Counted from the first letter of the stretch, positions 5,441 to 13,211 are shown. The stretch: 16,522 nt of DNA from Limiplasma sp045540635 (GCA_045540635.1 JAZQHO010000130.1:1-16522); one strand, 5' to 3'. The notes: generated by a model not told the origin, from the letters alone. Made by a program: numbers and translations.

Positions 5441-7735
5441 ATGATCCCTGTCCCACACAAGGCTGAGGACAACAAAACGCGCTTATTCGGCAGCCTGCCG
5501 GAAAGGCTGCCTGCTTTTTGCCGTGCGGTTTATCCGGCACTGGCTTCCTTTTTATGCCTGATGCTGCTGCCCTTTATACGCTGGTTTGATATTCCCTCCC
5601 CCTTTGCCGCTGCCTATTTGACCGCACGCAAGGAAAAGCCGGATCTGTTTGCACTGCTTGGACTGGCCGCCTCGCTTACGCTGCGCCTGCTTTGGGGCCT
5701 TCCTGCAGACTGGTGGCAGTACGCGGGCTGTGCAGCGGTCTGGCTTTTCTTGCAAAAGCGGCTTCCCTCCGGCAACATCAGTGCTGCACTCTATACACTA
5801 ATGGGGCTGCTGCCAAGGTTGATCGGTGCCTGTTTCACCGGCACGGCATGGGATGCAATCACCGCTGCAGCGGCACTGCCGTTGGGGATGCTCTGTGCCT
5901 TTGTAATGCACCACAGTTTTGAAGAATGGCAGGAATGCTATGCTCAGCCACGTGCCCGGGAGCGCTTTGGAGCGCAGCTGATGTGTCTTATGCTGCTATC
6001 GGCGCTGGGATTCTTCCGCATTGCCAACATCAATCTGGGGCAGTTGTTCGCTGTTGCCGCTGTATTGATGGCGTCTGTGGTCAACGGTTCCGGCTTCGGT
6101 GCAGCCGCCGGATTGATCTGCGGCTTTGTACTGGTAATGAGCGGGCACGATTACAGGCTGGTGTTCCCCCTGTGCCTGTGCGGGCTGTTGGGTGGAGTGC
6201 GGGGCATTGCCGGCATGCGCTGGCTACAGCTGCCCCTGTGTGCAGTTATTTGCCTGCTCACAGGCTCTCTGACCCCTGCATACCGCCAGCCGATCCCGTG
6301 GCTGACGGGCTTGCTGGGCGGCGCTCTGCATGCGCTCTGCATACGCAGCCTGCGAGACAAAGCCGAGCTGTACCTGAGCGGTCTCCTGCCTGGCAATGCC
6401 CCTATGGAGAACGACTTTGTGAGCCAGCGCATTGCCCACATGCGGGATGCGGTGGATGAGATCGCCCGTGCCCTGCCCCGTCCGGATGAGCTGTCGGTTG
6501 AGGACAGTGAAGCACTGGGAACACTGCTGTGCGCCTCCTGTGCCAACCGGGAGATGTGCTGGAACCGTACACGCAAAACCACAGAGGAGCTGATGAATCA
6601 AAGCATGGAGCTGGCTCGGGAGGGCGTGGAAGTGGCAGCAGCTGCGCTGCCCGCCCTGCGCCGCCACGGCTGCCTTCGGGCCGGAGAGATCGATCAGACC
6701 GCACGGCAGGCGGTGGTAGCGCAAAAAAAGCGCCGCTACCGGCAGCGCAAAGCAGAATACGAGCAGACGCTGACCATGACCCACCTTTGCGCCATGTCCG
6801 GCACACTGAGCGAGTTGAGTGCGCTGGCAGCCGGTCAAAGTGCCGGAGACCTGCAAGCGGCGCATGTGATCTCACTGGCGCTGGACGAGCTGCGCCTGCC
6901 GGCACGCCTGTGCTACGCCCGCCGGGTGGACGGGCACCTGCAGGTAGCGCTGGAAATGAACTCTCTGCTGAGCGGCCGTCGCGCCGTGGAGGGGCTGGTG
7001 GCTCATCTGGCCGAAAAGGAAGATCTCTCCCTTTCCATTACCCGGGCGCAGAAGGGGCGTATCGAACTGGAGGAGACCCCGGTCTACAGTGCCACCGTCG
7101 GTACCGCCGCCATGGGCGCAGGCGGCAACAGCATCAGCGGGGATGCATGCGTGGCAAAACACTGCGATGGCGGGCGGCTGCTCATGGTGCTCTGCGATGG
7201 TATGGGGCACGGGCAGGAAGCACACAACCAGAGCGAAAAAACGCTGGAGCTGCTCCAGCTGCTTCTGGAGGCAGGCTACAGCCGCAGGCAGGCCATTGTT
7301 GCTGTAAACGGCATCATGCTCAGTGCGGGACAGGAATGCTTCAGCACTGTAGACCTGTGTGATGTGGATCTGTGGACGGGGCACGTGTTGTGCGAAAAGC
7401 TGGGCGCCTGCGCCACATGGGTGGTGCGGGGCGACCATCTGAAAAAAGTGGAGGCCTCCTCGCTGCCGCTGGGCATACTGGAGGAGGCCAAACCATGCCA
7501 TGTGGAATACACACTGCACAGCGGAGATATTCTTCTGTTGATGAGCGACGGCGTAGCTGAAGCCTTCCGGGATGAGGAGGATCTGAAACACGCCATACTG
7601 GAGAGTCTGTACATACAGCCGCAGCGCATGGCGGATGCACTGCTGCGTGCGGCGCTCTTGGCATGTGGCGAAACGCCCCGGGACGATATGACGGTGATGG
7701 TGCTTCTGCTGCTCAATCGGCAGCATGCCCGCTGA
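5441..7735 (+). CDS. spoIIE: SpoIIE family serine phosphatase (stage II sporulation protein E)
   Basis: A 764-residue membrane phosphatase. In spore formers SpoIIE sits at the polar septum and dephosphorylates SpoIIAA, which releases sigma-F in the forespore. The N-terminal part (about 30-340) has many hydrophobic segments, fitting the ~10 helices of the family. A charged regulatory region follows, then a C-terminal PP2C domain with its metal-binding motifs: SGD (about 566-568), DGMGHG (586-591), FSTVD (634-638), SDG (702-704) and DDMTV (748-752). All expected acidic residues are present, so it should be catalytically active. It is somewhat shorter than the 827 residues of Bacillus SpoIIE. 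Start ATG at 5441 has AGGAGG 8 nt upstream. The gene is monocistronic and lacks the usual tilS-hpt-ftsH neighbourhood. Its 3' end overlaps a convergent XRE gene by 23 bp. Confidence 0.92.
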   Translation: MIPVPHKAEDNKTRLFGSLPERLPAFCRAVYPALASFLCLMLLPFIRWFDIPSPFAAAYLTARKEKPDLFALLGLAASLTLRLLWGLPADWWQYAGCAAVWLFLQKRLPSGNISAALYTLMGLLPRLIGACFTGTAWDAITAAAALPLGMLCAFVMHHSFEEWQECYAQPRARERFGAQLMCLMLLSALGFFRIANINLGQLFAVAAVLMASVVNGSGFGAAAGLICGFVLVMSGHDYRLVFPLCLCGLLGGVRGIAGMRWLQLPLCAVICLLTGSLTPAYRQPIPWLTGLLGGALHALCIRSLRDKAELYLSGLLPGNAPMENDFVSQRIAHMRDAVDEIARALPRPDELSVEDSEALGTLLCASCANREMCWNRTRKTTEELMNQSMELAREGVEVAAAALPALRRHGCLRAGEIDQTARQAVVAQKKRRYRQRKAEYEQTLTMTHLCAMSGTLSELSALAAGQSAGDLQAAHVISLALDELRLPARLCYARRVDGHLQVALEMNSLLSGRRAVEGLVAHLAEKEDLSLSITRAQKGRIELEETPVYSATVGTAAMGAGGNSISGDACVAKHCDGGRLLMVLCDGMGHGQEAHNQSEKTLELLQLLLEAGYSRRQAIVAVNGIMLSAGQECFSTVDLCDVDLWTGHVLCEKLGACATWVVRGDHLKKVEASSLPLGILEEAKPCHVEYTLHSGDILLLMSDGVAEAFRDEEDLKHAILESLYIQPQRMADALLRAALLACGETPRDDMTVMVLLLLNRQHAR

Positions 7736-8027
7736 GCAGCAGTGCTGCCAGCTCCTGCGCTTCCGAAAGTTTTTCTGCCAGCTGGCGGGCATGGCTCATC
7801 ACAGCGGTGCTGCTGGGATGCTTTTCCGGAAAAATGAGGGTATCCAGCGATACATCCAACATGCGGCTGATGGCGACCACCGTCTCCAAACTGGCTCTGC
7901 GGGTACCACGCTCGATATGACCCACATGAGCAGCAGACAAACCGACCCCTTCGGCAAGCTGCGCCTGATTCAGACCTTTTTGCCGTCTGTAGTGCCGTAT
8001 CTGTACGCCCAAATAGGTATAATCCAT
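7713..8027 (-). CDS. XRE family helix-turn-helix regulator
   Basis: A 104-residue regulator. Residues 6-65 form a Cro/C1-type helix-turn-helix (VQIRHYRRQKGLNQAQLAEG, then LSAAHVGHIERGTRRASLETVVAIS) and end with the 'LDVSLDTLIFPE' strand usual for this class. A helical C-terminal tail (about 72-100) may serve for dimerisation. ATG at 8027 has AAGGGAG 8 nt upstream. It is expressed from a clear promoter at 8055-8083, divergent from a second small XRE gene. The last 23 bp overlap the 3' end of spoIIE, with no terminator visible between them. Target genes are unknown; autoregulation and control of the divergent gene are likely by analogy. Confidence 0.9.
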   Translation of the reverse strand: MDYTYLGVQIRHYRRQKGLNQAQLAEGVGLSAAHVGHIERGTRRASLETVVAISRMLDVSLDTLIFPEKHPSSTAVMSHARQLAEKLSEAQELAALLLSGHAAD

Positions 8028-8054
8028 ACAAAAACTCCCTTTTTGCTTTTGTTC

Positions 8055-8083
8055 ATAATAGTACCATTTGTCCTATCCGTCAA
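8055..8083 (-). promoter_or_regulatory. sigma-A type promoter for the XRE gene at 7713-8027
   Basis: On the minus strand: -35 TTGACG (8078-8083), a 17-bp spacer and -10 TATTAT (8055-8060). Both hexamers are near consensus. The predicted start of transcription lies about 20 bp ahead of the start codon at 8027. Confidence 0.75.
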
Positions 8084-8094
8084 GAACAATTATG

Positions 8095-8111
8095 CCATCA
8101 TGTAATGATGG
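8095..8111. promoter_or_regulatory. 17-bp palindrome, candidate operator between divergent XRE genes
   Basis: CCATCAT, GTA, ATGATGG: perfect 7-bp arms around a 3-bp centre. It ends at the ribosome site (GGAGGG, 8110-8115) of the plus-strand XRE gene and lies 11 bp upstream of the -35 of the minus-strand promoter. It could be an operator for one of the two regulators, or a small mRNA hairpin that masks the ribosome site. Confidence 0.5.
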
Positions 8112-8121
8112 AGGGATGTTC

Positions 8122-8343
8122 ATGAGCCACCTGCGCACTATACGGCAGCTGCGGCGCTTGACACAGGTAGCTGTCTATATGGCCACAGGGATCGACCAAA
8201 GCCTGCTTTCCAAATATGAACGGGGCGTACGCATACCATCCACCGGCGATCTGATGCTGCTGGCAGAGCTGTACCAGACAAGCGTGGATTATCTGCTGGA
8301 GCGGACCGATATCGTAGAACCTTACCCTTGTAAAAAACCATAA
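8122..8343 (+). CDS. small XRE family helix-turn-helix regulator
   Basis: A 73-residue protein consisting of one Cro/C1-type helix-turn-helix: LRTIRQLRRLTQVAVYMATG, then IDQSLLSKYERGVRIPSTGDLMLLA, ending in the usual SVDYLLERTD. The start is ATG at 8122, six nt after GGAGGG. Upstream in-frame ATGs at 8068 and 8116 have no correctly spaced site. It is divergent from the XRE gene at 7713-8027 and is followed by a strong terminator, so it is monocistronic. No clear -35/-10 was found for it. Such a short protein can act as a Cro-like repressor. Confidence 0.87.
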   Translation: MSHLRTIRQLRRLTQVAVYMATGIDQSLLSKYERGVRIPSTGDLMLLAELYQTSVDYLLERTDIVEPYPCKKP

Positions 8344-8387
8344 GCAGTCCACACCTGCAAACGCCGCTTGCGGCCCTCAAAACACAT

Positions 8388-8426
8388 AACAGCCCCGGCT
8401 TTTCGCAAAGCCGGGGCTGTTTTTTT
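8388..8426. terminator. strong rho-independent terminator, probably bidirectional
   Basis: A 15-bp perfect stem (AACAGCCCCGGCTTT at 8388-8402 and its complement at 8407-8421) with a 4-nt loop is followed by a T-run to 8426. It ends the plus-strand XRE gene. Read on the minus strand, the tail is moderately T-rich and would end the SdrD-like gene that stops at 8448. Confidence 0.93.
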
Positions 8427-8447
8427 CACATTCGGGGTGCTTAGCGA

Positions 8448-11400
8448 TCAATCCTGCATGGAGCTGTATTGGGCATTCCAATCCGACCAATCCCTGCCGG
8501 GGGCAACGGGCAGATCGGGCAGCTCCGCTCCGGGCAGGAGTACATAACCCAGATCGAAATCGTTGGTAATGCTGCCACTTTCTACAGTAAAGAGATCACT
8601 CTGAGCGTTTGCGCCATCGCCGCCGGTAAGACAGCTGGAAATGATGCGCAGCGCCGGAACCGGTGTGGTGATGGTGAGCGCATCGTAGGCGCTGGCCAGA
8701 AGGATGTAGCTGCCGGGGTACACATGGTCGAACTGGTAGTAACCGTACAGGTCGGTCTCGGTCTCATAGACCACCTGACCGTTCTGCATCAGCTGTACCC
8801 GGATACCGGGGAGGCGGCGCTCATTGCCATCCAGCAGACCGTTGGCGTTTTCGTCCAACCACGCCAGATCGCCCACCTTGGCGGTGCGGATGTACAGAAT
8901 GTTTTCGCTGAGGCGGTGCTGTGCCATCTGCAGCGTGATGACGCTGCTTTCGCCGTCATCCGTTTGGATGATGCTGGCACCCGCCGGATAGTTGGGATCG
9001 TCCGGGCGAACAAAAATGGCATTCTCGGCACGCTCGGCCTGAATACGGTAATCGCCCGGCCAGAGACCGTCGAAACGGTAGGCGCCGTTCTCATCGCTGG
9101 TGGCGGTGGCTACGGTCTCGCCGGTGGCATCGTCCAGCAAAGCAAGTGCCACACCGGCTACGGGCTGTTGCCCCGCCTCATCGTTCAGCAGCAGACTGCC
9201 GCCGATGCTGGTACGGCTGACCAACGCCGTTGCCAGTGCATCCAGCTTCTGCCCTTCGGTAACGGTTATGCCGGTCTGCTCCATGGCAGTGCCGTTCAAA
9301 AGGAAGGTGGAACCGGTCACACGGGCAGGCTCAGACTGCTCGGGCAACTGGAATTTGACAGTATACACACCGGGGCGCACGCTGTCGAACAGGAAGCCCT
9401 CCTCTGTGCTGGTGACTGTCTGGCTCTCGCCGGTTTCTTCGTTGATCAGCTCCAGCAGGAGACCGGTCATCATGCTTTCGCCATCCTCCAGCTTGCCGTT
9501 GTTGCTCTCGTCCAGATGGACGGTACCGGCAATGGAGGCAGGCTTTACAGCACCGATCGGCAGCTGCTGGCGGCTCACCAGCAGGCTCCACGGGCATTCC
9601 ACCGTCTGCCCGGAAGCAGGCTGAAGCACCAGCGTGCCCGCGTTGGCGCTGGAAATATAGCCATCCGGCATGGTCAGGGTCAGCTGATACACACCGGGGC
9701 GCAGATCGGTAACGGTGAAGCTGCCATCCTTGCCGGAGACTGCCTCCACCGGCTCGCCGCTGCCTGCAAGGGCGACCGTAACGCCGCGAAGCGCCTTTTC
9801 GCCTTCGTCCTGCACGCCGTTGGCATTGCTGTCGCAGAAAGCCACGCCCTCAAAGCTGCCAAGGGTCACGCAGCCCACCAGCGGGTAGACCACATCCTCG
9901 CCCATGGCAACGGCAAAGGAAGCGGTCTCCGTCTCCCGGCCTGCATTGGCAAGGGTGTTGCCGCCCTCTGCCACAGGAGCGATCTCCGTATGCTCCGGCA
10001 GCATAAAGGTGATGGTGTAATCACCGGGCATTACGCCATCGAAGAGATAGGCGCCATCCTCCGCCACGCTGCGGATCAGGTCGATCTCGCCATCGGCGGA
10101 GAGCAGGCGCACCTGTGCGGTGGTCAGGCCTGTCTCGCCATCGTCCCGGAGGCCATTATCGTTCAGATCGTGGAACAACACACCGCTGACTGTGCCCGCA
10201 GGCAGCATGCCCGCATTCACGCCCGTAAGCTGTTGCGCCATGGTGATCTCCATGGGATCGGAAATACCATACCCGTCGATCAGCTCCCGGATGTAGCTGC
10301 CGCCCTCCTCGGCGGGGCGCAGACGGGTAAAGCCGTTGTTGCGGGTGCGCTTGACCTTGAGCGTATAGGTGCCGGGCATGATGCCATCCAACGTGTAGGC
10401 ACCTCTGGCTACGCTGGTGGTCTTGGCAACGATGGTCTCGTTTTCATCCACCAGCAGCACCTGCACACCGGAGAAGGTGCGCTCGCCTTCATTCAGCACG
10501 CCGTTGTAATCCGCATCCTCAAAGATGGTGCCCTGCACGGTAGCGCCCATGGCAACGCCCACATAAGCCGATACCTCCATGCCGCTCTGCACGGCAAGAG
10601 GCTCGATGGTTGCATCCCTGCGGCGGCTGCTGAACTGGTTGAGAATCCCTTCCGCTTCGCCGGGCAGACAGCTGAAGCTGCTGCCGTCCGCAGGCAGCAG
10701 CGCCCGCAGGCGGTATTCGTTGCTGCGCAAACCGGGAATGGCAAAGCTGCCGTCCTCGGCGGTAACGGTCTTGCCCATGGGATCGCCGTTGGAGACCTTG
10801 TAGGCCTCCATGGTAACACCGGCATAGCCGGGCTCGTCCTCATCCCAGATGCCGTCGTAGTCGATATCGTAGAAGGCGCTGCCGGTGATGGTGCCGTTCT
10901 GGATCACGCCCACATTTTTATCGGTCTGGCGCTTTTTGGGGCTGACGGCATACTCACGCTCCAGCGTTTCGCCGGTAAAGACGCTGCGCAGGTCGCCGCC
11001 TTCCTTTACATAGCGGGCATACATCATGCCCTCGGGCAGCGTTGCGGTGAAGATATAGGTATCGGTGGGCAGCAGATCGAAGAAGTAGCTGCCGTCCTCG
11101 TTGCTGAGCAGCTCATAGACACCGCCGGTTTTCTTACCCTCCAGCCGCAGGCCTACGCCGCCCACACCGGGGTCGGTATCGTCCATGATGCCGTTGTTGT
11201 CGGCATCCTCAAACACACGGCCGGTAAAGGTTCCCACCTGACGGACGCCTGCATTGAGCGCATTGGTGCTGCCCGCCGCAAAGGCAAAGGCCTGACTGAC
11301 CGCCGTACGGCTGCCGCTGTCGCCTACGACGCTCTCGCCCTTTTCGAAGTTCTCGCCCAACGTGCAGAAGCCGTAGCCCTCGGGCAGCGAAAAACGCAGG

Positions 11401-12011
11401 GTATAGCTGCCGGGCTTCAGGTTGGCAAAGGTGATCTTGCCCTTTTTATCGGTCTCACCGGCGGCGGCAACGGTCTCGCCGTCCAGCACCTCCACGGTGA
11501 CGCCCTTGATGCCCTCATCGTACTTGCTTACCTTACTGTCGCTGTTGCGGTCCTCAAACACGAGCACCTCCAGCACCGCAGCCTGCCCAAGGCTCACATC
11601 GGCCTGAAAGCTTTCGGCTGCGGTGACGGTGAAGGCTTCGCTCTCAAAGCCGGAGCCGTCTGCCGCAGGAAGGGCGGTCTCCCCCACTGCCAGAACCGCA
11701 TAGCCCTCTGCCGTGGTGGACGAACGCACGCAATACACACCGGGCTCAAGCCCTTCAAAGCTGTAGCGCCCGTATTCGTCGGTCTCGGCGGCATCCTGCT
11801 CCTGCCACTTTTCCCCATCCTGCACATACAGGCGTACCGGCAGACCGGTCATCAGCTGTTCGCCCTCATCGCAGATCAGGTTTTGGTTCTGATCCACATA
11901 GGCGCAGCCGGAGATTGCTGCTCCACCCTCGGCAAGGGCTCCGGGCAGCAGCAGGGCACACAACATCAGCAGGATCAAAAGAATACTCGTATGTTTTGCG
12001 GTACGGTTCAT
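8448..12011 (-). CDS. secreted multidomain protein with ten SdrD-type B repeats
   Basis: A 1187-residue exported protein. A signal peptide is clear: basic MNRTAKH, a hydrophobic core (9-22), then ALA at 25-27 as the cleavage site. The rest is ten tandem SdrD B-like (Cna B-type) domains of about 110 residues. Each starts with 'G-x-V/A-F-x-D' and a calcium-type loop such as DLNDNGLRDDGE, and ends with a 'G-x-Y-x-F-D-G-L-x-P-G-x-Y' strand. Such domains form stiff, calcium-stabilised stalks in surface adhesins. No LPXTG motif, C-terminal helix or positive tail is present, and the protein ends in a 30-residue Pro/Trp-containing tail. It is therefore released or anchored in another way. ATG at 12011 has GGAGG 9 nt upstream. 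It has its own promoter (12054-12082) and faces a membrane-bound XRE regulator that may control it. Ligand unknown. Confidence 0.9.
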   Translation of the reverse strand: MNRTAKHTSILLILLMLCALLLPGALAEGGAAISGCAYVDQNQNLICDEGEQLMTGLPVRLYVQDGEKWQEQDAAETDEYGRYSFEGLEPGVYCVRSSTTAEGYAVLAVGETALPAADGSGFESEAFTVTAAESFQADVSLGQAAVLEVLVFEDRNSDSKVSKYDEGIKGVTVEVLDGETVAAAGETDKKGKITFANLKPGSYTLRFSLPEGYGFCTLGENFEKGESVVGDSGSRTAVSQAFAFAAGSTNALNAGVRQVGTFTGRVFEDADNNGIMDDTDPGVGGVGLRLEGKKTGGVYELLSNEDGSYFFDLLPTDTYIFTATLPEGMMYARYVKEGGDLRSVFTGETLEREYAVSPKKRQTDKNVGVIQNGTITGSAFYDIDYDGIWDEDEPGYAGVTMEAYKVSNGDPMGKTVTAEDGSFAIPGLRSNEYRLRALLPADGSSFSCLPGEAEGILNQFSSRRRDATIEPLAVQSGMEVSAYVGVAMGATVQGTIFEDADYNGVLNEGERTFSGVQVLLVDENETIVAKTTSVARGAYTLDGIMPGTYTLKVKRTRNNGFTRLRPAEEGGSYIRELIDGYGISDPMEITMAQQLTGVNAGMLPAGTVSGVLFHDLNDNGLRDDGETGLTTAQVRLLSADGEIDLIRSVAEDGAYLFDGVMPGDYTITFMLPEHTEIAPVAEGGNTLANAGRETETASFAVAMGEDVVYPLVGCVTLGSFEGVAFCDSNANGVQDEGEKALRGVTVALAGSGEPVEAVSGKDGSFTVTDLRPGVYQLTLTMPDGYISSANAGTLVLQPASGQTVECPWSLLVSRQQLPIGAVKPASIAGTVHLDESNNGKLEDGESMMTGLLLELINEETGESQTVTSTEEGFLFDSVRPGVYTVKFQLPEQSEPARVTGSTFLLNGTAMEQTGITVTEGQKLDALATALVSRTSIGGSLLLNDEAGQQPVAGVALALLDDATGETVATATSDENGAYRFDGLWPGDYRIQAERAENAIFVRPDDPNYPAGASIIQTDDGESSVITLQMAQHRLSENILYIRTAKVGDLAWLDENANGLLDGNERRLPGIRVQLMQNGQVVYETETDLYGYYQFDHVYPGSYILLASAYDALTITTPVPALRIISSCLTGGDGANAQSDLFTVESGSITNDFDLGYVLLPGAELPDLPVAPGRDWSDWNAQYSSMQD
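8640..11920 (-). repeat. ten ~110-residue SdrD-like B repeats within the large secreted protein
   Basis: Loop positions fall near residues 36, 150, 264, 379, 494, 612, 722, 830, 940 and 1048, a regular period of about 112. Loops include DADNNGIMDDTD, DIDYDGIWDEDE, DSNANGVQDEGE and DENANGLLDGNE. The ninth repeat keeps the fold-end motif (GAYRFDGLWPGDYRI) but lacks the Asp-rich loop, having NDEAGQQPVAG instead. The second has an altered loop (DRNSDSKVSKYDEG). Repeats are diverged in protein sequence, so they are old duplications. Confidence 0.85.
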
Positions 12012-12053
12012 CCGTCTCTACCTCCGCTTGATAAAACTGGTCAACCATCATCC

Positions 12054-12082
12054 ATACTAATGCATAGCCGTTGCTTTGTCAA
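12054..12082 (-). promoter_or_regulatory. sigma-A type promoter for the SdrD-like gene
   Basis: On the minus strand: consensus -35 TTGACA (12077-12082), a 17-bp spacer and -10 TAGTAT (12054-12059). It lies 43 bp before the ATG at 12011 and gives a leader of about 35 nt. Confidence 0.78.
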
Positions 12083-12153
12083 TAAAACAGAAGGGAATGT
12101 AACAGGTTGGGCGGAAACGGATGCAAGCCCCATCAAAGGTTACAGACAGTAGC

Positions 12154-12182
12154 TTGCTTTTACCGCCTCCACCTTGTAAAAT
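12154..12182 (+). promoter_or_regulatory. sigma-A type promoter for the membrane-bound XRE regulator
   Basis: -35 TTGCTT (12154-12159), a 17-bp spacer and -10 TAAAAT (12177-12182). The expected transcript start near 12189 falls after the upstream in-frame ATG at 12185, which supports translation from the ATG at 12221. The 71 bp between this promoter and the facing one at 12054-12082 could hold shared operators. Confidence 0.65.
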
Positions 12183-12220
12183 AGATGATATCTGTTGATG
12201 AAAGGTGGCAGAAGCAGGCC

Positions 12221-13039
12221 ATGGCTACGATCGGCGAACAGCTCCGGGAAGCGCGCAAGCGAAAAGGCTTTACGCAGGAGGCGCTGGCTTCTGCCCTGCA
12301 TATGTCCCGGCAGGGCATCTCCCACTGGGAGCAGGGCCGCACCATCCCCGATGCGGAGATGCTGCTCAAGCTTTCCACTGTGCTGGAATACAACTTCGAG
12401 GATCAGCGCCCCGTCATGCCGGAAGCCGCTGAAGCCACCGATGCCGCCCAGCCGCAGCCCGCCGCACCTGCGGCGGCTCAAGATCCGGAGCCTGCGCCGG
12501 AATTGGCGGATCCCATACAGGCTGTCAAGCCTTCCATAGAGCCTGCCCAAGCCCCGGAGAAGGCGCGACCCCGGCGCATGAAGCCGTGGGCGGCGATCAT
12601 CGCCGCTCTGCTGGCGATCGGGTTGCTTGCCCTTCTGCTGCCCGTGCTGTTTCCCAAGACCCCAGAGGTCAGTCTTTCCTTTGCAGAGGGTGAGATCCAT
12701 TTGGATTACATCCCTTCCAATTTTGATGACAAGGGATACGGCTGGCTCTTTACCCTCGCCATCCACAACGAGAGCGATGTGCCGCTGAAGCCGGAGAAGG
12801 TCAGCACGCTCTACTATACCGATGAGCGCATCAACAGCAAGAGCATCATGCTTTACGAGGATATGCGCCCGTGGATGGAAAGCGACCTGCTCAACAAACT
12901 CGACTCTCCGCTGCACCTGTATTTCGGCACCAACGATACGACCAGCACCCGGGTGGAATGCATCCTCCATGCCACCGATCCCTCCGGCAAGACCCACACC
13001 TATACCATCACTGCTCCGCTGCTCCCCATGGCGTACTGA
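12221..13039 (+). CDS. membrane-anchored XRE regulator with C-terminal extracytoplasmic domain
   Basis: A 272-residue one-component regulator. Residues 1-60 are a Cro/C1-type helix-turn-helix with the MSRQGISHWEQGRTIPDAEML signature (28-48) typical of clostridial membrane XRE proteins. Then come an Ala/Pro/Glu-rich linker (about 64-115), a basic RPRR stop, one membrane helix (about 123-144) and a ~128-residue C-terminal domain, predicted outside the cell. That domain is beta-rich (SLSFAEGEIHLDY, LFTLAIHNESDVPLKPEKV, LHLYFGTNDTTSTRVECILHA). The layout suggests direct coupling of an envelope signal to transcription. The start at 12221 is set by the promoter and by alignment with the paralogue at 13212, which also begins MATIG. 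The ribosome site (AAAGGTGG) is about 12 nt away, rather far. It is divergent from the SdrD-like gene and followed by a terminator at 13041. Confidence 0.87.
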   Translation: MATIGEQLREARKRKGFTQEALASALHMSRQGISHWEQGRTIPDAEMLLKLSTVLEYNFEDQRPVMPEAAEATDAAQPQPAAPAAAQDPEPAPELADPIQAVKPSIEPAQAPEKARPRRMKPWAAIIAALLAIGLLALLLPVLFPKTPEVSLSFAEGEIHLDYIPSNFDDKGYGWLFTLAIHNESDVPLKPEKVSTLYYTDERINSKSIMLYEDMRPWMESDLLNKLDSPLHLYFGTNDTTSTRVECILHATDPSGKTHTYTITAPLLPMAY

Positions 13040-13040
13040 C

Positions 13041-13062
13041 AAGCCCCGCAAGGGGCTTTTTT
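13041..13062 (+). terminator. rho-independent terminator after the membrane XRE regulator
   Basis: AAGCCCC (13041-13047), loop GCAA, GGGGCTT (13052-13058) and a T-run to 13062. It begins 2 bp after the stop codon. It separates the two XRE paralogues into different transcripts. Confidence 0.88.
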
Positions 13063-13087
13063 GATACAAAAACCTGCAAAAAAACCG

Positions 13088-13159
13088 AAAATGCTATTGT
13101 TTGGAGCGCTACAGCGCCAAATGCTACAGATCAGAGCGTGTCTTTTTTCGGCAAATGCT
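13088..13159 (+). promoter_or_regulatory. candidate regulatory region: three AAATGCT repeats and an interrupted palindrome
   Basis: AAATGCT occurs three times, at 13089, 13119 and 13153, with start-to-start spacing of 30 and 34 bp. An interrupted palindrome, TTTG-GA-GCGCT-AC-AGCGC-CAAA, lies between the first two and overlaps the second. No clear -35/-10 pair was seen, so the promoter of the following gene is unplaced. The structure may be an operator for the XRE paralogues. Confidence 0.3.
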
Positions 13160-13211
13160 TTACGATTTTGTCATACGCAAAATCTCCGACCGGAAAGGAT
13201 GGAACGATCGT

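Noticed and set aside
12098..12144. Inverted pair TGTAAC (12098) and GTTACA (12139) between the facing promoters
   Set aside because: Arms of 6 bp with a 35-bp spacer are expected by chance in a region of this size. It could be an operator, but nothing singles it out.
8469..12152. A 1227-codon open frame on the plus strand, antisense to the SdrD-like gene
   Set aside because: It is very long, but the minus strand has a signal peptide, a ribosome site, a promoter and ten regular protein repeats. The antisense frame shows low-complexity His/Gly/Ala-rich sequence without domains. Codon bias of GC-rich genes often leaves one antisense frame open.
13101..13211. Upstream extension of the soluble XRE regulator
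   Set aside because: It has no ribosome site and covers the repeat-rich intergenic region. The paralogue begins with the same MATIG at the downstream ATG.
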